Source: a virus
Length of the DNA stretch: 34,524 bases
IMG/VR virus record: IMGVR_UViG_3300025132_000138
Span: 1-34,524 of that record
Strand: one strand, 5' to 3'
Below are positions 14,745 through 24,700 of this stretch, piece after piece. The translations under genes were made by a program, and so were the position numbers. How positions within the stretch are numbered: position 1 is the stretch's first letter; every line of letters starts with the position of its first letter. The notes under the pieces were generated by a model. That model had not been told where the DNA came from. It did not search any database and saw only the letters and a list, made by a program, of their open reading frames with translations.

Positions 14745-16404
14745 TCTCCGCTTTCTTAGTGTCCTTTCCTAACTGCCCATTAGTAATAGCACCATCTGTT
14801 TCTAATGGAACATCTCCTAATGTATCCATCTCGCCTTCTGCTGGTAATGGTTCACCAGTTATAGGATCAATTGCATCTGGATCTGGTATAATACCATCTT
14901 TAATTTCCTGTTCGATTTGTTCATCCATTTCCACCATTTCACTATCAGTTTGACGAAGAACATTTCTACGAACCCATTCATTAGAATAAAATTTTCCAAT
15001 ATATGGTTCAATGGTTGCAAGTGAGCCTAAACGCTCATTTAACATTTCAGTTTGTTTTAATTCTGCAAATTGATTATCATATAAGAAATCATATTGGATA
15101 TGTTCACTAATTACTTCCCAATCTTCTGGAGTAACAATATTCTTAAGAATTAATTGTGTCTTAAGCATATCCGTAAACATGTGTGCAAAACGTTTTCTTA
15201 AACGTCCTACAAACTTAGAAAACTTAAGTTCATCTCTTAAAATTTCTGATGAACGTCCTAAATTAAATCCACCTTCTGCAGCAATTCTTGATTCGGGAAC
15301 ACCAAGTGCTCTATAAAGTTTCTTTTGAAAATACTCAATATCAGAAAGTTCCCCAAGGTTTTGTCCACCAGGTAATGTTGTAATTTCAGTTCCTCTTCCA
15401 CCTTCTCTTCTTGGTAACCAAAAATCTTCCATCATAGACATGAACTTTCTGTCATCTCTAACTTCACCAGTATTAGCATCATATACTAGTTTATTTCTAT
15501 AACGACTCATTACTTCTCTAAGGTACTGCTCTGCCTTTACTTTTGGTAGATTACCAACATCAATATAAAATATTCTTCTTTCTGGTGCTCTTGATAATCT
15601 GTAAATAACAAGACTATCCTCAATCATACGAAGTTGATTAAGTGCCTTAATTGCTTTATGAAGATATGAAAGAACTGTTCCTTTATTTCTATCTACAAGA
15701 CCAGAGGTTACATAAGTGATAGAATCTTTTGCAATTTTAACACCTTTATTTCCACCACTACCAGTTATCATTCCTGATGGATAACTTGGTTTTTGTGTGT
15801 AAATAAAATATTCTTCTATTTCTGGTTCTACATACTTCGCAGCACTATCAGAACCTCTGTTCATATCTAAGACTTGTTGAGATTTAGATTTCTTCTTTTC
15901 TTGACGAACATATTTCATTTTCATAGGATCAATATATCTTAGATCCTTAATCCCCTCTTGGGGTTTTTTCATATCAATTACTTTTAGATAATATATCCTA
16001 CCATCAACATACCAATTTCTCAGTATCTCATGAGATTTTTTATCAAAATCTAATATTTCTTTTATATTTTTAAACTCTTCTCTAATTACTTTTTTTAATT
16101 TATCACTAGCATTTAGATTTGATAATTCAATTTCTATTGGAGAATCATATAAATCACTAACAATTGCTTCATTAATAACATCTTCAATGGCACCATCACA
16201 CTCTGGATGTAATGCCATCTCACGATATCGTTTTATTAAATCAAATTCGGTTCTATAAACACCTTCTATATCAACATAGGAACCATAAAATCCACTACTA
16301 ATATAATTATCAACCCCGTCCTCATTATTTTGAGGAACTGGAGATATCACAGAAGGGGATTTTTTTTCCTTGTCACCAATTGAAAATCCAAAAAGTCTTG
16401 CCAT
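14740..16404 (-). CDS. 20: portal vertex protein gp20
   Basis: 554 residues (T4 gp20 is 524). Conserved blocks include YREMALHPECDGAIEDVINE, WYVDGRIYYLKVID, LRYIDPMKMKYVRQ, SYLHKAIKALNQLRMIEDS, YRLSRAPERRIFYIDVGNLP and LGVPESRIA. These are the gp20 marker regions used for cyanophage surveys. The dodecamer at one capsid vertex starts head assembly, conducts DNA and docks the neck. It has an acidic and proline-rich C-terminus. A GATAAATA motif lies 30 bases upstream. Confidence 0.97.
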   Translation of the reverse strand: MARLFGFSIGDKEKKSPSVISPVPQNNEDGVDNYISSGFYGSYVDIEGVYRTEFDLIKRYREMALHPECDGAIEDVINEAIVSDLYDSPIEIELSNLNASDKLKKVIREEFKNIKEILDFDKKSHEILRNWYVDGRIYYLKVIDMKKPQEGIKDLRYIDPMKMKYVRQEKKKSKSQQVLDMNRGSDSAAKYVEPEIEEYFIYTQKPSYPSGMITGSGGNKGVKIAKDSITYVTSGLVDRNKGTVLSYLHKAIKALNQLRMIEDSLVIYRLSRAPERRIFYIDVGNLPKVKAEQYLREVMSRYRNKLVYDANTGEVRDDRKFMSMMEDFWLPRREGGRGTEITTLPGGQNLGELSDIEYFQKKLYRALGVPESRIAAEGGFNLGRSSEILRDELKFSKFVGRLRKRFAHMFTDMLKTQLILKNIVTPEDWEVISEHIQYDFLYDNQFAELKQTEMLNERLGSLATIEPYIGKFYSNEWVRRNVLRQTDSEMVEMDEQIEQEIKDGIIPDPDAIDPITGEPLPAEGEMDTLGDVPLETDGAITNGQLGKDTKKAEI

Positions 16405-16434
16405 TGTATAATTGTTTTACTACTATTATAGCAC

Positions 16435-16442
16435 TATTTATC
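16435..16442 (-). promoter_or_regulatory. candidate late promoter before gp20 (GATAAATA)
   Basis: Minus-strand GATAAATA, 30 bases before the gp20 ATG and overlapping the gp19 stop. One mismatch from the T4 late consensus. Confidence 0.6.
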
Positions 16443-17031
16443 GTATATTTTCACCACCAGCTGAAGAACTGGTTCCTTTAAATGCTTCCCACCAATGAAC
16501 TTGCATTTCTACAGTGAATTCTTCTAAGGTATCAGTTGTTTCATAACTCATATCAATAGCAGAAATATTAGTTGGAAAAATATCCCAGAACTTATAAGAT
16601 CTAAGAACACCTCCATCACGATCTAATTGATGAACTATGGCATCTTTTTGATAATCAGCAGGGTTAGTAATACCTGTGGCATCATCCAATTTGTTGATAG
16701 TGTTCATCCACTTTTCAAAAGCTGAACGAATTATGAAATCAGTATCATTAATTACTGTGATAGTCCATGTTTCAAATGTTCTATCTCCAGCAATTTTTAA
16801 TATCCTACCTCTAAATGGAATTTCGATAGGAGCAATCGATGATGCTGGAAGTGCTGCTGCTTTAACTAAAATTCTAGCTTTTGCTAAAACTTCACTGTCT
16901 ACTGCAACCGCATCTGGAAATGCTAACTCTACTTCAAATAGATTAGGTCTAGCACCACCACCGATTAATCTACTCTTAAAATCACTAATTTTTCTTAGTG
17001 GAATACTGTTCTGTTGAACTCTACTTGGCAT
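16438..17031 (-). CDS. 19: tail tube protein gp19
   Basis: 197 residues, with FKSRLIGGGARPNLFEVELAF at the N-terminus, IEIPFRGRILKIAGDRTFETW in the middle and YKFWDIFPTNISAIDMSYET then EFTVEMQVHWWEAF near the end, all typical of T4-like gp19 (163 aa in T4). It polymerises inside the sheath to form the DNA conduit. It follows gp18 by 22 bases and has no late motif of its own, so it is probably read from the gp18 transcript. Confidence 0.95.
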   Translation of the reverse strand: MPSRVQQNSIPLRKISDFKSRLIGGGARPNLFEVELAFPDAVAVDSEVLAKARILVKAAALPASSIAPIEIPFRGRILKIAGDRTFETWTITVINDTDFIIRSAFEKWMNTINKLDDATGITNPADYQKDAIVHQLDRDGGVLRSYKFWDIFPTNISAIDMSYETTDTLEEFTVEMQVHWWEAFKGTSSSAGGENIR

Positions 17032-17053
17032 TGTCTTTAAACCTCTTAATTAC

Positions 17054-19273
17054 TTAAACGCTACCGATTACTTCTTCAAATGAAACGCCAGTTCTAGTGG
17101 CAACGAATGTTAGACCAATGAAGTTAATTGATCTTGCAGGCTTAATGTATATATCTGCAATGAATTCATTTGCATCAATCACAGCACCAGTGTTATTGGT
17201 TTCATCACAGATAACCACATAATCTGTAATTCCTCGTTTAGCCTGAACATCACGTAGGAATGGTTCAACAATGTTTACGAAGTTAGTTCTTGTAATCTCA
17301 TCGTTAAACTCAAAGAGTTGATCTCTTGCAGCAGCAGAAATTGCATCTTCAAGGAAAATAAACAATCTACGAACGTTAATTCTATCAAAGGCAGATGCCT
17401 TAGCAAATCCAGTCTTATCACCAAATAAGATTATTCCTGCTCCAGGTTGGAAAACGACAGGATTTATTCTTGAGGAATAAAGACGATCTCTTTGTAATTT
17501 AGTTGGGTTGTATGCTAATTTAACAGCATTAAGAATTGAACCTCTTGCTGTTCCAGCAGGTGAGAACCAAGGGAATTGATTGATATCAGTTCTAGCACAA
17601 GTTCCAGCAACATCAGCGTTGAGTGGGATGTATCTGAATGTATTAGTAAATCTATCAAACATATACTTATATCCAGTATCAAATACTGCATATGAAGAAG
17701 ATGTTATTGGGTCAAAGAAATTAATTACATTATCAGTAATTGTTTCATCATCTAAAATAGTTGCAGCACTTTGATCTGAAGTATCAGATATCATTGCTGC
17801 TCTATAAGGAGATATGAATGCAATCGCATCCTTTCTCTTCTCAGCAATAGCAATTAATTTAGTAGCAAGTGCTCTTGTTTCATTTTCTCCACCTTTAGAA
17901 GATCCTTGAATAAGGAAATCTACATCTACTACAGTATCATTTTCAAATAAACCATATCCATTGACACCAACAATATCATCCAGTCCAGAATCAAGTGCTC
18001 CTGTAGTGGTAAGATTCGTCTTTCCACCATAATTTAAACCACCTGCTAATTCAGAATTCAATGTACCAATACTATTAAAAATAACTCCCTCTGCATCTTT
18101 ATCCCATCCACCATCACCATCAAGTGTAAATGCACCGCTATATCCAGTGGTTACAACTCCTGCTGGTTCACTTAAACCAAAAATATACTCAGAACCAGTT
18201 TGAAGATATTTTCTCCAATAAGAAGGAGAACCTACAGAGAATTCTGCATCTTTTGCTTTTGAAAGATTTAAATGTTTTTCAAGAATTGTTCCTGCATTAC
18301 CAGAAATTGTTCCTTTAGCATCAATTATAACCACATGAACTTCATCAAATCTAGCACCTCTAGCACTCGCATAATCAGAGGTTCCTGGTTTCTCAGATAA
18401 TGTATTCCATTTTACAGTGTTATAAGTGGTTGATGCGGCTCCACTAGTTGCAGTAGAAATTTCAAGTTCTTGTTGATCAAACCAATCCTTGGAAGATGTA
18501 TAAGATGTTGAAGCATATGATGCTTCTTGACCATTAGTATGAATAGCAACACTTCCTGATGAACTAAATTTGTAAATGCTATTATAATCTTTTTGAGTTT
18601 CGGTTCCTGCAGAGGATACATGACTAAGAAATTTAACATCTATAGTAGTAGTACCTACTTTAGTTACAATACCCTTAAAGTAACCATCTATTAATTCTGT
18701 TGATCCAGCACCAACTCCAGTTTTTGAAACAACAGTACCGTCTGAAACTGCTTGAGTTACTCCATAACCAACGGCAATTGCTGCTTTAGCTTCTGGACTT
18801 GCAACATCTATTCCATCTAATATTTGATCTGCTGCACCATCAATAATTCCAATTTTAATTCCATTTGCCCAAGTTCCTGGATTTTTTGCAGCAACGGTTA
18901 CTGTTGAAAGAACATTAGTATCATATCCCAATTCTTCATAATGTTCGACACTCTTAATTTTTACATTCGCAGCCTCTCCAACAAATCCATTTTTTAAACC
19001 ACTATCATCTGCTCTAACAACATTTAATTGCCCACCATATGCTAGGTATGATGATGCACTATACCATGTTTCGTAGTGTTTATCTACATCATATGGTTGC
19101 CCAAATGTATTAAGCAAATCATTTTCGTTGGCAATAAGTGTAGGTTCTGCTACTGGGCCTTGTGAAAAAGGTCCTACAATTCCACCAATTTTATCTGTTG
19201 TGGGATCCACTCTTCCTATGGTTAGGTCAACTTCCCTTACCAGAATTCCAGGAGACGCTAAGTTTAACGGCAT
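17054..19273 (-). CDS. 18: contractile tail sheath protein gp18
   Basis: 739 residues (T4 gp18 is 659). The N-terminus LASPGILVREVDLTIGR and the C-terminus PARSINFIGLTFVATRTGVSFEE are the classic sheath core. RINVRRLFIFLEDAI and ERKRDAIAFISPYRA-like blocks are also present (EKRKDAIAFISPYRA). The middle (residues about 90-430) is the variable surface domain and is serine/threonine-rich. It forms the contractile sheath around gp19. It is preceded by an AATAAATA motif. Confidence 0.96.
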   Translation of the reverse strand: MPLNLASPGILVREVDLTIGRVDPTTDKIGGIVGPFSQGPVAEPTLIANENDLLNTFGQPYDVDKHYETWYSASSYLAYGGQLNVVRADDSGLKNGFVGEAANVKIKSVEHYEELGYDTNVLSTVTVAAKNPGTWANGIKIGIIDGAADQILDGIDVASPEAKAAIAVGYGVTQAVSDGTVVSKTGVGAGSTELIDGYFKGIVTKVGTTTIDVKFLSHVSSAGTETQKDYNSIYKFSSSGSVAIHTNGQEASYASTSYTSSKDWFDQQELEISTATSGAASTTYNTVKWNTLSEKPGTSDYASARGARFDEVHVVIIDAKGTISGNAGTILEKHLNLSKAKDAEFSVGSPSYWRKYLQTGSEYIFGLSEPAGVVTTGYSGAFTLDGDGGWDKDAEGVIFNSIGTLNSELAGGLNYGGKTNLTTTGALDSGLDDIVGVNGYGLFENDTVVDVDFLIQGSSKGGENETRALATKLIAIAEKRKDAIAFISPYRAAMISDTSDQSAATILDDETITDNVINFFDPITSSSYAVFDTGYKYMFDRFTNTFRYIPLNADVAGTCARTDINQFPWFSPAGTARGSILNAVKLAYNPTKLQRDRLYSSRINPVVFQPGAGIILFGDKTGFAKASAFDRINVRRLFIFLEDAISAAARDQLFEFNDEITRTNFVNIVEPFLRDVQAKRGITDYVVICDETNNTGAVIDANEFIADIYIKPARSINFIGLTFVATRTGVSFEEVIGSV

Positions 19274-19310
19274 CTTAATTTACTCTCGCAATCCAAATTT
19301 ATTCTAGAAA

Positions 19311-19318
19311 TATTTATT
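19311..19318 (-). promoter_or_regulatory. candidate late promoter before gp18 (AATAAATA)
   Basis: Minus-strand AATAAATA, 37 bases before the gp18 ATG in the gap after gp17. One mismatch from the T4 late consensus. Confidence 0.55.
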
Positions 19319-19343
19319 ATTTCCTTTATTTACATGCATTTTT

Positions 19344-20996
19344 TCATCGATAGTCCCACATATAAGAACTATCTCCATATTCATCTGTATGCCATCTATC
19401 CCCATCCTTATCAACAAAACTATCCATATCATCAAATCCATCTGAAATAAAACCAAAAGGTGCCATGTCTTGTTCTATGGCATTTTTTTGTTCTTCATAT
19501 ATTCTCTTTCTTACATCTTGATCAGTCATCTCTTTGAAATAATCTTGTGCGACTAACCAAGCAAATATAACTAAGCACATTGCCAAATCATCATTACATC
19601 CTTCTTCTGCCTCAAATGAATTATGTTTTTGGGAAAATGTGGTTAATTCTGAAATAATATCATAATCGCAAGTTAATATTTTATCATCCTCTAATAGAGT
19701 TTTTAAATTAGAACATCCTAATTTTTTAACAGCAGATGTCATTCTTACACCCAGCTGAGTTTTTTTACCAGAAAATCCTTGACCTACTACTTGACCATTT
19801 CTTCCCCTCATTGTAGCCATAAGAATATTATCATATTCTAAATCGTATTGAAGAATACTTGCAACCTGATCACCAATATCATTAACCTCTATTAATAAAA
19901 ATGCTTGATTATACGCCTTAGCAATATCATGAATAATATTTGGGTACAACATAGGTTTTATCTCATTGTTTCTATATTTTGCTACGATTTTGTATGGAAA
20001 CTCTGTTGTATCAAAAACTATAAATGCCGAATAATCATTACCAAGTCCTCGTGCAACATCAACCGTAATTATATAATTATGGTCTTTAACTGGATTTTCG
20101 TAAATATCAAGACCAGCATTTCGTTGAATGGGATTTTCATATACTAAATTTTTGAGTTTTGTTGGACTAATAAGAGTATTAACGGATCCTAAAAATTCAC
20201 ACTCAAACTCAATTTTAAATTGTTGTTCTGATGTGTTTGCAATTGTTTGTTCTTTCCATACAGCATCTCTACCAGGAACTTCAGACCAATGAACATCAGT
20301 GGGAACATATTCATTTTTACCCCTTTCACTATCGTGCCACATGCGATAAAAGTGATTCATACCCCTTGGGGTTGAAACTATAATAACTTTGGTTGACTGT
20401 CCAGATGTAATCGTAGGATAAACTGATGCAAAGAAATCATCGGCAATATGATTTGGAATGAATGCAAACTCATCAAGGAATATTACGTTATAAGAACCAC
20501 CACGAACAGCAGATGATGAGGTGGAGTTTGCTGATATCTTAGAACCGTTCTCCAATTCTAAAGAACCTTTGTTCCAAGATATTATACCTTGTTGCATCCA
20601 TGTAGGTAAATTTTCATATGCGAGTTGTAATCTACCAAGTAAATCTCTAGCCGTGGATGCTTTGTTTGCCAGAACAGCAATATTGACATTATCATTAAAA
20701 ACTGCATAGTGTAAAAGATATGATATACAAGTTGTAGATTTACCTGTCTGACGAGGCATCTTACATATATTAAATCTATTTTCATGAAATCTTTTAATCA
20801 ACTTCTCTTGAAAATCATACATATCAAAAGGAACTAGTCCTTCATCAAGAGAGACAATTTTTATATATTTTCTAGTAAAATATATCGGATCTGCTTTACA
20901 TTTCAAAAATTCACGGATATTATCTTCCGTAAATTCTATTTGAGTATTTGCTTTTTTTAAATTAGGATTACCTAAGTAAACATCATTAGCAGACAT
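19344..20996 (-). CDS. 17: terminase large subunit gp17 (packaging ATPase/nuclease)
   Basis: 550 residues (T4 gp17 is 610). ATPase motifs: Walker A MPRQTGKST (80-88), Walker B VIFLDE (171-176), and the coupling motif STPRG. RNase-H-like nuclease residues: D313 in IITVDVARG, E370 in LLIEVND and D469/D470 in GCNDDLA. It cuts concatemers and drives DNA into the prohead through gp20. In most T4-like phages it directly follows gp16; here a 10.3-kb fibre cassette separates them. Identification is secure. Confidence 0.97.
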   Translation of the reverse strand: MSANDVYLGNPNLKKANTQIEFTEDNIREFLKCKADPIYFTRKYIKIVSLDEGLVPFDMYDFQEKLIKRFHENRFNICKMPRQTGKSTTCISYLLHYAVFNDNVNIAVLANKASTARDLLGRLQLAYENLPTWMQQGIISWNKGSLELENGSKISANSTSSSAVRGGSYNVIFLDEFAFIPNHIADDFFASVYPTITSGQSTKVIIVSTPRGMNHFYRMWHDSERGKNEYVPTDVHWSEVPGRDAVWKEQTIANTSEQQFKIEFECEFLGSVNTLISPTKLKNLVYENPIQRNAGLDIYENPVKDHNYIITVDVARGLGNDYSAFIVFDTTEFPYKIVAKYRNNEIKPMLYPNIIHDIAKAYNQAFLLIEVNDIGDQVASILQYDLEYDNILMATMRGRNGQVVGQGFSGKKTQLGVRMTSAVKKLGCSNLKTLLEDDKILTCDYDIISELTTFSQKHNSFEAEEGCNDDLAMCLVIFAWLVAQDYFKEMTDQDVRKRIYEEQKNAIEQDMAPFGFISDGFDDMDSFVDKDGDRWHTDEYGDSSYMWDYR

Positions 20997-21020
20997 AATT
21001 TTAATATCTAATTGATAGAA

Positions 21021-21782
21021 TCATGATAACGTATATGTGTTATTAGTTACAAGAAAACAATATCTATTTGCACCACTTTGCATTCCTTGATTTGAAGAAG
21101 TTTCAACGTAAATGTAATGTTCTCCACTGTCACTCCCACTAGGACCAGTGCTACCAGAACTAGTGTAACCATCCCATTTGAACCAAGTTCCAGAGGAAGA
21201 GAAGGAATACACAGCTCCTCTGTCTATAACCTGATACAAAGACATTCCATTTTCAAAATCTGTAACGGCATTTGCAACACTACTGTAGCTACCAACTGCT
21301 GAATACGTTGTGCTCCACCATAATGTAGATGTACTACTACCTACTTCAACTAAACTCGTAGAACTTCCATTTATTGTCAAGCTCATATTATCTATGGCAG
21401 CATCGCCTCTAAATCCACTTACAGTTTTGTAATACAAAAATACTAGTCTTCCAGTTTCTCCAGCATAAGATGATAAATCTGCACTAGCACTTTTCCATGC
21501 ACTTGTTTCATCTGATTGTTGTTGTCCAGATAAACCCATTACACCACTACCATCCGCAGTAAAAGCTAATTCATTAAGAGTGCCTCCACTTTTAGCAGTA
21601 GCATCATCAGCCTGCTGAGTCTTCCAATATACTTTCAATGCTCCCATAGTATTACCATGCATATGATATTTCCAAGTAAAAGTAGCTGTTGTAGATCCAC
21701 CACCACCTCCTCCTCCACCACTCGAAACAGTAAAGGGTGGAATAGGTCCTGACATTCCAAGTAGTGATGAGATAGGAGTCAT
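21021..21782 (-). CDS. MAM-like domain protein with halves in permuted order
   Basis: 253 residues. After a short N-terminus and an eight-glycine linker (22-29), residues 34-139 read like the second half of a MAM domain: FTWKYHMHGNTMGALKVYW, then AWKSASADLSSYAG, LVFLYYKTVSGFRGDAAIDNMSL. Residues 175-235 read like the first half: DFENGMSLYQV, WFKWDGYTS, STGPSGSDSGEHYIYVETSS. The usual order is the reverse. MAM domains are beta-sandwich adhesion modules; here it most likely binds a cell-surface ligand as a fibre or tip protein. The start is six bases after the large fibre gene, so they share a transcript. Family call rests on motif memory. Confidence 0.65.
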   Translation of the reverse strand: MTPISSLLGMSGPIPPFTVSSGGGGGGGGSTTATFTWKYHMHGNTMGALKVYWKTQQADDATAKSGGTLNELAFTADGSGVMGLSGQQQSDETSAWKSASADLSSYAGETGRLVFLYYKTVSGFRGDAAIDNMSLTINGSSTSLVEVGSSTSTLWWSTTYSAVGSYSSVANAVTDFENGMSLYQVIDRGAVYSFSSSGTWFKWDGYTSSGSTGPSGSDSGEHYIYVETSSNQGMQSGANRYCFLVTNNTYTLS

Positions 21783-21788
21783 AATATC

Positions 21789-24700
21789 TTATGCGTAATT
21801 AACTTTATTACAAAGAGGAAGGAAAGTTGCATCGGCAGTTTTAAGTATGAAAAATGTGTATACATCATAACTACCACTTGCACCACCATCAGGAGCACTT
21901 CCCCCTAACCATTCTTCTGTAGCTGCACTACCATCTATCGTAATATTAGTAATCTTATCAGAAGTACTATCTGGTTTTATAATAACAACAACGGTGACAG
22001 AATCTCCTATTGCTAAATCATTATTAAGTCCATTAGTTGATGTAATATCGGGTGTTAAAGTACCACCATCTTCAGCAACACTATAGTATTGTACATTTCC
22101 ATCATCAATATTAATTCTATCTGATGCTATATCAGATAATTCATCATTTACTACATAAACTCTTTCAGATATACTTCCCTTAACACCTAGTTTTGTTCCA
22201 CTACTGGTTTGTCCTATTGCAATATGATCAGTAGAATTAAAAGGTCCTAATTGAATATCCCCATTAGCACTAACATCTATAGATGGTACACCTGATATAT
22301 CATTAACAGAAAATATAGAACCTGATGTAAGATTGTTAGTTACAGAGAATAATTGTCCTTCTGAACCCTGAATTACTAGTGCTGTAGATGCTGCACCAAC
22401 ATCAACAGTAAGAGTCGCATCAGATGCAGTAGTAGTTCCTATTCCAACATTAGTGGATGTATTAATACCAGTAGTATTAGTTTCCCAAACTCCAGAGGCA
22501 CCACCTCCTCCTCCACCACCAGTCGCATCTTCCCATTGTACAACTCCAGCTCCATCACTAGTTAATACTTGACCATCACTACCATTAGCGGATGGAAAAG
22601 TTAAATTATTAAGTTTACCACTGAATGAAGTTGCAGTAACAATTCCAGTAACATTAATACCATCACTGCTTATTGTTGTTCCACCACCAATTATTGCATC
22701 ACCAATAACATGAAGTTTTGCTGTAGGATTAGTAGTTCCAAAGCCCACATATTCAGTAGAACCAAAAGGTGCTAACTGAATTGTTCCATCAGCATCAACA
22801 TCTATTGATGGTACACCTGATATATCATTAACAGAAAATATAGAACCTGATGAAAGACTATTGGTTACGGAAAATAATTGTCCTTCTGAACCCTGAATTA
22901 CTAGTGCTGTAGATGCTGTACCAACATCAACAGTAAGAGTCGCATCAGATGCCGTGGTGGTTCCAATACCCACATTTGTTGATGTATTAATACCAGTAGT
23001 ATTAGTTTCCCAAACTCCAGAGGCTCCTCCTCCTCCACCACCAGAAATAGAAATATTACTAATTCCAGTAATCTTACCATCACTATTAACAACAATTTGA
23101 GCTACATTAGATGCATCACCATAAGTAGCCTCAGATGCACCAGTTAATCCTGTTAAGTTTGCACCAGAACCATAGAAAGTAGTGGCAGTAACTGCACCAG
23201 AAACCCATACATCAGTAGCAGTTAAAAATCCAACAGTAGAAATGCCAGTAACTTTTAAGTCACGAGTAAATGAAGAATTTGTGGTTACAATCCCAACTGC
23301 TAATGTTGATGTATTGCTAACAAGAGCATTACCTCCAGTTGGATTATTGGTTCCAATACCAACATCCCCACTTGACATGATGCGAACTCTTTCATCATTT
23401 GCTGTTCCAAATACTAAGTAATTAGAAGCAGCATTAGCAGTGATATATTGATCGTAATCACTTGTTAAAAATATTTTTTTGTCTGTGGAATTTAAGTGAA
23501 TATCTCCTGTTGTCGTTGTTGTACCAGAAACCCATACATCAGTAGCAGTTAAAAATCCAACAGTAGTAATACCAGAAGTTACCTCTAATCCACCAGCAGC
23601 AATACTAGCACCACCGCCAACCACCACAACACCACTTCGTGCAGTAACTACTCCTAATGAATCAACGTTTGTTACATCCTCATATGTAAGAACTCCAGTG
23701 AAGGTGGCACCAACTCCTACCAAATTACGTATTGTAATATCAGGAGTACCACTTAATCCAGTAGCAGTACCAGTTAAAGTTCCACTTAAGGTTGTAGCAG
23801 ATACAGAATTAATATTAGTTATATCTGTTGAATTATCTCCAACAATATTCCCATTCGCAGTTATATTATTTGTAACCGTTAATGAATCTAGAGTTCCAAC
23901 AGAAGTTATGTTAGGTTGTGCTGCAGTGGTAATAATACCACTATAAACACTAGAAGTTAATATTCCAGTAGATGGATTATACATTAATCCAGTATCAGAT
24001 TCTGGGCCTTGAACTCCAGTTGCCCCATCTACAAAGATTGGATATACTGTTTCATCTGTAGAATTATTTGCCTGAACTGTAATATTATTGGCATTTGTTA
24101 CATTGGTATCAGAAAAATAATGACCTAATAATGATCCTTCAACAACTTCTATTTGGAAAGAACCAGACCAATCTATTGATGATCCACCTGTTGAAGTAGT
24201 AGAAACATTATATACAAGTTGAAAATAATCATTTTCTTCACATGATAATATACCAGTGATAGCACCACTTCCAACATTAGTATATCCAGAACTCTCAAAT
24301 TCATGAAATATACCACCCTCGTTAGTATAGATTTGGGTTCCATTTTTCCTTATAAGCCAAACATTATTAACAGTACCTGAATCTTTACTAAGAGTTATTG
24401 TAAATCTAACTTTTGATACACCTGCTGGTATAACAAATCTACCATTAGTGGAATTATAGAAGGAATTTGTATCTATAGTAATACCATCATAATCATTTTG
24501 ATCTACATTATAATAAGAACCCGCTCCTGCAGGAGTCATATCACTGAAATATATTCTGGCACCAACAAATCTAATTGAGGATCCAACAGAGACTGTAGCA
24601 ATTTCATCATCGGAAACTGTGACATTGTTTGCAGAGGCAAAATCTATAGTTTTTGCATATCCAACAAATACTCCACCAGATTGAATACCAACACTTCCTA

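Noticed and set aside
21698-21722. Poly-glycine tract as a programmed frameshift or slippage site in the MAM-like gene
   Set aside because: Codons alternate GGT and GGA, so there is no homopolymer slip, and the frame continues normally.
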